Shown here: piece after piece, positions 43,740-49,100 of the stretch
Layout: every line of letters begins with the position of its first letter
How positions within the stretch are numbered: position 1 is the first letter of the stretch
Assembly: GCF_019510245.1 (NCBI RefSeq)
Contig: NZ_JAEKKT010000163.1
Location: forward strand, 1 to 49,100
Direction of reading: 5' to 3'
Origin: Streptomyces sp.
Lineage (GTDB): Bacteria; Actinomycetota; Actinomycetes; Streptomycetales; Streptomycetaceae
Length of the DNA: 49,100 bases
Program-made: the position numbers and the translations under genes
Notes under the pieces: generated by a model
The model's database searches: none
The model's input: only the letters and a program-made list of their open reading frames with translations
What the model was told of the DNA's origin: nothing

Positions 43740-44152
43740 TGACCGACACCACCTGGGCCGGCGTCGTCGCCATCACCGACGACCGGTACGCCATGCTCGC
43801 CCGCCTCGCGGGCCAGTGGCTCCTCGAACCGCAGCCCGAGCCGATCCCCATCGGTGAGGACTCCGTCTACGAGGACAAGGCCATCTACATCGCGGTCAAC
43901 CGCAACGGCAACGCCTGTTACTGCGGAAAGACCGCCCCCACCCGGGCCTTGAACCGGGGGGCCGCCGCGACCAGACTCGGCCAGCACGTCAACGGCAGCA
44001 CGTCGAAGCGGGACGAGTGGGTCGAGTACTGGGTGATCCCGCTGCGTGACGCCACCCCCGGCCACGTCGTCTCCGCCCTGGAAAAAACTGTGGCCGCCCG
44101 TCTCGGCATCCCGCTCGTGCACCGGACGCGCATACCGCGCCGGCGCACCTGA
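43739..44152 (+). CDS. GIY-YIG-like nuclease domain protein
   Basis: A 137-residue protein. AIYIAVNRNGNACYCGKT (48-65) matches the two-strand GIY-YIG core: IYI for GIY and CYCGKT for YVGKT. R79 and E115 (SALEKTVAARLG) are at about the spacing of the catalytic arginine and glutamate of that family. The second tyrosine of the motif is kept, but a cysteine replaces the residue after it. It could cut one DNA strand at a time. The ATG shares one base with the stop of the ParB/DGQHR-like gene (TGATG). A strong terminator follows 28 bases after its stop, closing the two-gene operon. Confidence 0.6.
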   Translation: MTDTTWAGVVAITDDRYAMLARLAGQWLLEPQPEPIPIGEDSVYEDKAIYIAVNRNGNACYCGKTAPTRALNRGAAATRLGQHVNGSTSKRDEWVEYWVIPLRDATPGHVVSALEKTVAARLGIPLVHRTRIPRRRT

Positions 44153-44179
44153 CCCCCGGCCGGCACCGGAAACACACAA

Positions 44180-44214
44180 GGGCCCCCGCACCGGAAGGAC
44201 GGTGCCGGGGGCCC
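44180..44214 (+). terminator. Terminator of the ParB-like/GIY-YIG operon
   Basis: GGGCCCCCGCACCG and CGGTGCCGGGGGCCC pair into a stem of about 14 bp with one bulged base and the loop GAAGGA. It lies 28 bases after the stop of the GIY-YIG-like gene. There is no T-tract, as is usual in actinobacteria. Confidence 0.7.
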
Positions 44215-44220
44215 ACCCGC

Positions 44221-44368
44221 TCCGGGGCCAACAGCCCCGGTCCCGCACCCGAGTCGACCAGGGTCCCGAAAGTGACCCGACCCCCACCCCGCACACGGCC
44301 CCCGACAGGGGGCACGCCCCCGCCGGCCAACGGCCGGCCTTTCCCGATCGAAGTGCTGCTCCCCGTCC
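44221..44368 (+). repeat. Hairpin-rich repeat, copy A2
   Basis: Diverged second copy of the segment at 38826-38970, in the same orientation. The GCCCCC-GACA-GGGGGC stem is identical and GCCGGCC-AAC-GGCCGGC is a perfect stem here, while the first stem has one mismatch (GGGGCCAACAGCCCC). It lies directly after the terminator at 44180-44214. Confidence 0.65.
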
Positions 44369-45128
44369 GCCCTTGCCGCGGCTGCGCACCAACCTGACCG
44401 CCAGGGCACTGGGCGCCGCCTGAGGGGTTTTCGCAAATTCACACACTTCCACGCACGCACCCATGCGGCAGCGTGCGGCTGTACGACGACCCCGCCCTTC
44501 CGGCCGGGCCCCGGCCGTACGGCGTTTGCTGCGCCCCGGTGCCCAGGCCGTCGCTGGCGCTCGGTGCCGTGGGCGAGCTGGGCGCCGGGGTCCTCGAGCG
44601 CCCGTCGCATCTCGTCGATGTGCGGGGCCCGCCCGGGCTCTCGGAGCGTCGTCGTGCTGCTGCGCCCGGCCGTTGTTCGATCAGGAGTGCGTGGTCTGCG
44701 TCGACCTCGACGAAACCGACGTGGACTGCCCCTCTGCCCGGCCGCTTGACCCCCTACCTGGCCCGCGGGGGCGCGGCGGCCTGTACGCCCTCACTGGCCC
44801 TGCGCACGATGCGGGAGGCCGCCCGCATCCCGGGAGGACGAACTGACCGACGTCGACTGCATGTTCACCCTCCAGGAGACCATCCGCTGCGCGTACCGCC
44901 GCCGACCTCGCCGCCTGACACACGCGGCCGGACATGCTGCCCCGCGCCGCGTCCGGCAGCGGCGGAGCTGCTCAACGAGGCGCACGAGTTCTACAAGATC
45001 CGCGACGAGGAGTGACCCGCCGCGCGCCCGTATTGCCCACACTCCCGTCCTGCTGCGCCGACTCGGGCCCGGTGGCCGGCCTGTCCGGTTCCGGCCCGGG
45101 CACCCCCGCCGGGCTCTACGGTGCTCCG
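44369..45128. other. Intergenic region with decayed gene sequence
   Basis: No intact gene is supported in these 760 bases. It contains the frameshifted relic at 44804-44932. A stretch at 44953-45013 would encode AAELLNEAHEFYKIRDEE followed by a stop; this looks like a true protein C-terminus but lacks a body. The promoter for the large gene at 45129 should lie near its end, but no clear element was seen. Confidence 0.45.
44804..44932 (+). pseudogene. Frameshifted relic of the gene at 40268
   Basis: The DNA matches the 3' end of the gene at 40268-40990: LRTMREAARIP in one frame, then ELTDVDCMFTLQETIR in the next, against LRTLREAALIP and ELTDADCMFTLEEAAR in the intact gene. Two bases are missing between the blocks (ATCCCGGGAGGACG against ATCCCGGACGAGGACG) and two more near CGCTGCGCGTACC. 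The 5' part of the gene is not recognisable. Confidence 0.75.
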
Positions 45129-48100
45129 GTGAGCAACGAGATGCCGCCGGCTGAGCTGCCCGTGGTCGACGAGGTCCTCGCCGGCGCCCTGGCGGCTCAG
45201 GGCGAGGCGGGCGTACGGGCGTTGGGGCTGCTGCGGGATGCGCACCGGGTGCTGACCGGGGAGGGGTTCGTACGGCCGGCGGAGGTGGCCGCGGCGTGTG
45301 TGCGCTCCGCGGCGGACGCGCTGCTCAGCCTGCCCGGCGCCCCGGTCACGGCGGGCCTGAAGCCCGCGGCGAAGGACCTGCTGGCCGCGGTGGACGCACT
45401 CCCGCCGGTTGCCGCCGATTCCCCGTCCGGCGAGCCGGCCGCCGGGGCCGCCAACTCCAGCTCCGGGGGCCCGGTGGGCGCGGGGTGGGAGCGGGTGTCG
45501 GCAGCGGCCGAGGTGCTGCGCGGCGAGCTGGAACGCCCGGGTGGCTTCCACCGGGCGCGAGCCCGCGGCATCGTCGAGCGGCTGACCGGGGTCACGCTCG
45601 GCGCGGCGCAGGAGACGGCGCTGGACGTGTGGGGAGCCGTCTACGGGGTGGCCTCGGGCATCCTGCACGGCAGCGCCGCCGGCCCCGGCGAGGCCGTCCA
45701 GCTGTACGCCGATCTCCTCGGCGCGGCCCACCAGTTGCTGGTGCCGCTCCCGGACCGGGCGGCCCACGTCCTCGAGCTCGCCGCCCTCCAGGCCCCGGGC
45801 GAGGCCGAGGTCGCCGAGCTCGCCCGCTGGTCGGACCCGCGCGCCACCGACTACTTCTTCCGCTGTGGCCCGGCGCCGGCGTGGCTGAACGTGCTGCAGG
45901 AGCACGCGCCGCACCTGCTGATGCCGGACGGGGCGGCCGGCGGACGGTGGCCGGCCGCCCCGTTCCTCGGCCACGTCGCCAGCGCCGACCCGGATGCCGC
46001 CCGGGGATGGCTGGCCGCACCGTCCGGCGAGGGCGCCGCCGCGGTCGCACGCGCGCAACAGGTCGCCGCGGCCGGCCGGTTGGCCCTGGACGGGCTGCTG
46101 AGCCTGGCCGTACGCCACCGGGCCGTCGTCGACGCCGGCCAGCTGCGCGCCGTCCTTGCCCACCCCGGAGTACAGGAGGGCGGGGGTGCGGCTGTGGGGG
46201 CGACGCTGCACCTGGCGGCGAGGTGGGCGCGCACGGTCCCGCGCGCCGAGCGGACGCGCGAGTGGATCCTCGTGGTGGAGGGGCTGCTGGCTGGCGCGGT
46301 CGACGACGAGCACGCCGGCCACCTGTCGCTGCGGGCCGTCGCCGAGCGCGTGGCCACCGCCGAGGCCAAGGCCAAGGAGGCTCTGGCCGCCAGGGACGTC
46401 GCCGCGGCGGAAGCGGTGGTCGCGGCCGCGGTGGCCGGCGAGGAGGAGGCGCGGGAGCTGATCGCCGAGGAGACGGCCGCGCGTCTGCCCGGTCACGAGG
46501 TCGCGGCGCTGCTGCGCGAACTCGCGTGCACCGCCTACCCGGCCGGCCGCGCCGCCAGCGCGCACCCGAACATCACGATCATCCGGGCCGTGCTGGCCGG
46601 CCTGCTCGCCCGCGACATCGCGCTGCTGCCCGAGGCCTCCCGACCGCTCGTCTTCGGCGGCGACCTCGACCTGGTGCACGCCGGTGATCCGGCCGCGTAC
46701 GGCGGGCCGAGGCTGGCGCGCACCGTGCTCGACCTCGCCGCAGCGGACGCGGACGCCGGCGTGCACCTGACCGAGCGCACCCGCCCGCTGGCCCGGGTGG
46801 CCCCGGTCGACGGCCGGCTGCACGACCGGCTGCTCGCCGCTCACCTGGCCGGCCGTCCGCCCGCCGGCGGATCGGCCGGGCAGGAGTGGTGGGAGCAGGC
46901 CGTCGTGCTGGTCCCGCGCCTGCTGGCCGCTGAGCCCGCGCCGGAGCCCGCCCGCCTCCTCGACCTCGTGCTCGGCACCTGCCCGCCCGAGCACGCCGTG
47001 CAGCTGGAGGCGGACGTCCGTACAGCGCTCGGCACCGCGCCGTCGGCCGCCCAGGTGGCCGAGGTCCTGCCCGCCGACGCCGAGCAGGTCGACGGTCTCG
47101 CCGAGCCGCTCGCCTCGTGGCTGCGGGTGTGGGACTGGTCGCCCGTCCTGCCCGCGCGGCTGCTGGCCGACTGGGAGCCGGTGCTTGAGGCGGCGCGCCG
47201 TCTCAAGCCCGCCGGTTCGTCCGACCCGCGTACCGCGCCCGTGCTGGAGCCGCACAAGGCCACCACAGTGCTGGACGCCGAGGACCTGGCCGAGGCCGCC
47301 GCCGGGCACGGTCCGGCGGCGGCCGCCGCCGCTCTGGCCGCGACCGATGACGCCGGCGCCGAGGGCTACGCGATGGTCCTGCACCGTCTCATCGCCACCG
47401 ACCCGGCCGCCTGGACCGCCGACGTGCCCGCCGTCCTGGCCGCCCTTCAGCTGCCGGAGCTCGGCGCGTTCTACCTCGCCGCGGCCGCCGTCCTCGCCGA
47501 CCGTCCCGGCACCCTCTCCGGCTCTGCGCTCACGGACGCCGTCACCGCGGTGCTCGACGTACGCCGCCGCCTTGACGAGACGACCTCCGCCACCGACACC
47601 GCGGCCGCCGACGACCGGAGCACCGCGGTGTTCTTCGCCGACCAGGCCCTGTTCGACCTGATCACCACCGTGTGGCGCACCGACACCGCCCTCGCCGACG
47701 ACCAGGAGAAGGCCGTCCTGGCCCACCTGCACGCCCTGGCCGCCCCTCTGGCCTGCCCCGCCGCCGACCCGGCCCAGGACACCCCCACCGACGGTCCCGG
47801 CCCGGCAGGCGGCGGGGGAGTGGACGCGGCGCTGCTGGGGTCGGATCCGGGAGTGCGGGCGCTGGGGTGCCTGCTCGAGTACGCCGTCCACCGGGCCCGC
47901 ACCGCCGGGGAGATGCCCGCCGACGTCCTTCAGACGGTGTCCGGTGCGCTCCCCGCGCGCGGGGACCAGGACGCGGTGGCCACCGCGATCGGGGTGCGCC
48001 TGCCCGCCCTGCACCGGCACGCCCCCGACTTCGCCGCCGACCACCGGACCGCGCTGTACGGTCTCGCCCCCGGCCGTCCCTCGCCGGCCGACTCCTGGCT

Positions 48101-48776
48101 GCGCTGGGGACCGTACGACCGCCAGGTCCTCGCCGCCCTGGAGCGTGCCGAGCTCTTCGCCGCGCTGCGCGACGCCGATCCCGGTCCGGCGCCCGGCGCC
48201 GCCGCCCACACGGCGGCCGTGCTCCTGGCCGACCCCGCCTTCCTGGGCGATCCGGCCGTCTTGTGGGCCGAGTTGGCCACCGGTACCGGGGGAGCGGACG
48301 CGACCGGCCTGCTGCTGGCCGCCATCGCCTCCCGGACCCCGCGCACCGGCGGCCCCGCCTGGCCCGATGCCGCCGAACGGCTGGCCGCAGCGGCCGGCCT
48401 GTGGCGCGCCGCGCTCGCGGCCGGCCTGCCGTCCGGCGCCCTCGCCAGCGCGGGCGACTTCGCGGACACCGGCCTCGACGAGGACCTGTGGCTGTCCCTG
48501 ACGCGGGCGAGCGCCGAGCACACCCCGGCCCTGACGGACGCCGACCTCGTCGCCGAACGCGCCGCCCGCCACCCCGACAGCGAGGACGCACTCCTCCTGG
48601 CCGCACAGCTGGTCACCCACCCCGCTGAGACCGGGCAGGACGCGGCCGTACGACGCCACGCCCGCGCCCTGCTGGACGCCGCCGCTGCTAGGCCCGCACA
48701 CGAACACCCCGCCGTGCTACGGGCGTTGAGGGAAGCACTGGTCAACTCCGGCGACATCGACGCCGCCCAGGCCTGA
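45129..48776 (+). CDS. Very large Ala-rich helical protein, unknown function
   Basis: A 1215-residue protein without a recognised family. It is mostly short amphipathic helices, suggesting a HEAT- or TPR-like solenoid. Stretches such as DYFFRCGPAPAWLNVLQEHA and EGYAMVLHRLIATDPAAWTA are typical of large scaffold or sensor proteins. Residues about 410-460 form a charged Ala/Glu coiled-coil segment. No P-loop, nuclease or protease motif and no membrane helix is visible. GTG at 45129 or ATG at 45141 could start it; neither has a strong ribosome-binding site. It overlaps the convergent gene on its right by about 35 bases. Large helical proteins of this kind occur in defence clusters, but nothing here proves such a role. 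Confidence 0.68.
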   Translation: MSNEMPPAELPVVDEVLAGALAAQGEAGVRALGLLRDAHRVLTGEGFVRPAEVAAACVRSAADALLSLPGAPVTAGLKPAAKDLLAAVDALPPVAADSPSGEPAAGAANSSSGGPVGAGWERVSAAAEVLRGELERPGGFHRARARGIVERLTGVTLGAAQETALDVWGAVYGVASGILHGSAAGPGEAVQLYADLLGAAHQLLVPLPDRAAHVLELAALQAPGEAEVAELARWSDPRATDYFFRCGPAPAWLNVLQEHAPHLLMPDGAAGGRWPAAPFLGHVASADPDAARGWLAAPSGEGAAAVARAQQVAAAGRLALDGLLSLAVRHRAVVDAGQLRAVLAHPGVQEGGGAAVGATLHLAARWARTVPRAERTREWILVVEGLLAGAVDDEHAGHLSLRAVAERVATAEAKAKEALAARDVAAAEAVVAAAVAGEEEARELIAEETAARLPGHEVAALLRELACTAYPAGRAASAHPNITIIRAVLAGLLARDIALLPEASRPLVFGGDLDLVHAGDPAAYGGPRLARTVLDLAAADADAGVHLTERTRPLARVAPVDGRLHDRLLAAHLAGRPPAGGSAGQEWWEQAVVLVPRLLAAEPAPEPARLLDLVLGTCPPEHAVQLEADVRTALGTAPSAAQVAEVLPADAEQVDGLAEPLASWLRVWDWSPVLPARLLADWEPVLEAARRLKPAGSSDPRTAPVLEPHKATTVLDAEDLAEAAAGHGPAAAAAALAATDDAGAEGYAMVLHRLIATDPAAWTADVPAVLAALQLPELGAFYLAAAAVLADRPGTLSGSALTDAVTAVLDVRRRLDETTSATDTAAADDRSTAVFFADQALFDLITTVWRTDTALADDQEKAVLAHLHALAAPLACPAADPAQDTPTDGPGPAGGGGVDAALLGSDPGVRALGCLLEYAVHRARTAGEMPADVLQTVSGALPARGDQDAVATAIGVRLPALHRHAPDFAADHRTALYGLAPGRPSPADSWLRWGPYDRQVLAALERAELFAALRDADPGPAPGAAAHTAAVLLADPAFLGDPAVLWAELATGTGGADATGLLLAAIASRTPRTGGPAWPDAAERLAAAAGLWRAALAAGLPSGALASAGDFADTGLDEDLWLSLTRASAEHTPALTDADLVAERAARHPDSEDALLLAAQLVTHPAETGQDAAVRRHARALLDAAAARPAHEHPAVLRALREALVNSGDIDAAQA

Positions 48777-49100
48777 ACCGGTGTTCGACGGCGCCGAGCA
48801 GCTGCTCACGCGAGCCCGGCGCCCCGCCGGTCCGTGGCCCGGCGAGACGGACCAGGACGTCCTCCAGGACGAGGCCTGTCTCGTCCGCGACCTGGACCCG
48901 CCCGGCCAGCGGCGGCCGCGCCCGCCCCGACCCCGACGGTGCCGCCGCGGTCAGCTCCACCCACACCACCGCCAACCGCTCCGACAGCAACACCCCAGCC
49001 CACCAGCCCAGTTCAGCCCTGCGCACCCGCAGCGCCTCGTGCTTCTCGGCCAGCCGCGCCACATGCCGGCACGCCGCGCACACCCGCCGCCCCTCGTGCT
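48742..49100 (-). CDS. Partial protein at right window edge
   Basis: The frame is open from the right edge of the window to a stop at 48742, so only the C-terminal 118 residues or so are seen. It contains VCAACRH, a possible zinc-binding knuckle. Then come a helical stretch (LAEKHEALRVRRAELGWWAG) and strands of the form WVELTAAAP and GRVQVADETGLVLEDVLVRL. The strand order faintly recalls DEDD exonucleases, but the usual acidic residues are not seen, so no function is assigned. It converges with, and overlaps, the large gene at 45129-48776 by 35 bases. Confidence 0.5.
   Translation of the reverse strand, partial: HEGRRVCAACRHVARLAEKHEALRVRRAELGWWAGVLLSERLAVVWVELTAAAPSGSGRARPPLAGRVQVADETGLVLEDVLVRLAGPRTGGAPGSREQLLGAVEHRFRPGRRRCRRS

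Noticed and set aside
44991..48707. 1238-codon minus-strand frame opposite the large helical protein
   Set aside because: Its translation is dominated by Gly, Arg, Gln and Val with no fold-like pattern, which is typical of an antisense shadow in high-GC DNA.

Overview
This is high-GC actinobacterial DNA, almost certainly Streptomyces or a close relative. Third codon positions are strongly G/C, GTG starts are common, and many genes overlap by four bases (GTGA/ATGA). A tap-tpg pair (telomere-associated protein plus terminal protein) points to a linear replicon: a linear plasmid or the arm of a linear chromosome. No rRNA, tRNA or CRISPR array was seen.

Left part (1-18 kb): defence and DNA processing. 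A partial TrkA-type potassium channel gene runs off the left edge. A complete type I Wadjet operon, jetABCD, follows on the minus strand (8216 down to 1545). Upstream of it on the same strand is a four-gene operon (13249 down to 8369): an unknown protein, a Cas4/AddB-like nuclease with four putative Fe-S cysteines, an unknown protein and an SF1-type helicase/ATPase. It is transcribed divergently from sbcD-sbcC (13385-17904), across a control region with four phased CCAGA repeats. A ribbon-helix-helix antitoxin with a PIN-like toxin lies at 18.1-18.8 kb.

Middle part (18.9-30.4 kb): a Tn7/Tn5053-like transposition operon on the minus strand, in the order tnsA-like, tnsB-like (inactive), tnsB (active), tniB, tniQ. 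The second tnsB is full length, but all three acidic catalytic positions are alanine. The TnsA-like protein also appears to lack its nuclease residues. This pairing of one intact DDE transposase with a coupled, catalytically dead paralogue and a dead TnsA is the most unusual feature of the window. Next to it are a trypsin-like protease with an intact His-Asp-Ser triad, a divergent SIR2-domain protein, and a second, different tniQ. The protease and SIR2 genes look like defence cargo.

Right part (30.5-49.1 kb): plasmid- or telomere-type functions. It holds an unusually long tap fused to antitoxin-like and RecA/DnaB-like domains, tpg, and a 38-residue membrane peptide. Then come a double-HTH regulator with a small membrane protein, and a non-coding region with an 18-bp perfect hairpin and four 10-bp-phased YGTTCRG repeats (candidate origin, centromere or operator). 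Further right are several membrane or hypothetical genes, a ParB/DGQHR-like gene coupled to a GIY-YIG-like gene, and a 1215-residue helical protein of unknown function. A segment near 38.8 kb is repeated near 44.2 kb, and each copy lies upstream of an intact or decayed copy of the same gene, suggesting an old duplication. Transposon ends, attachment sites and telomeres could not be identified from the sequence by eye.
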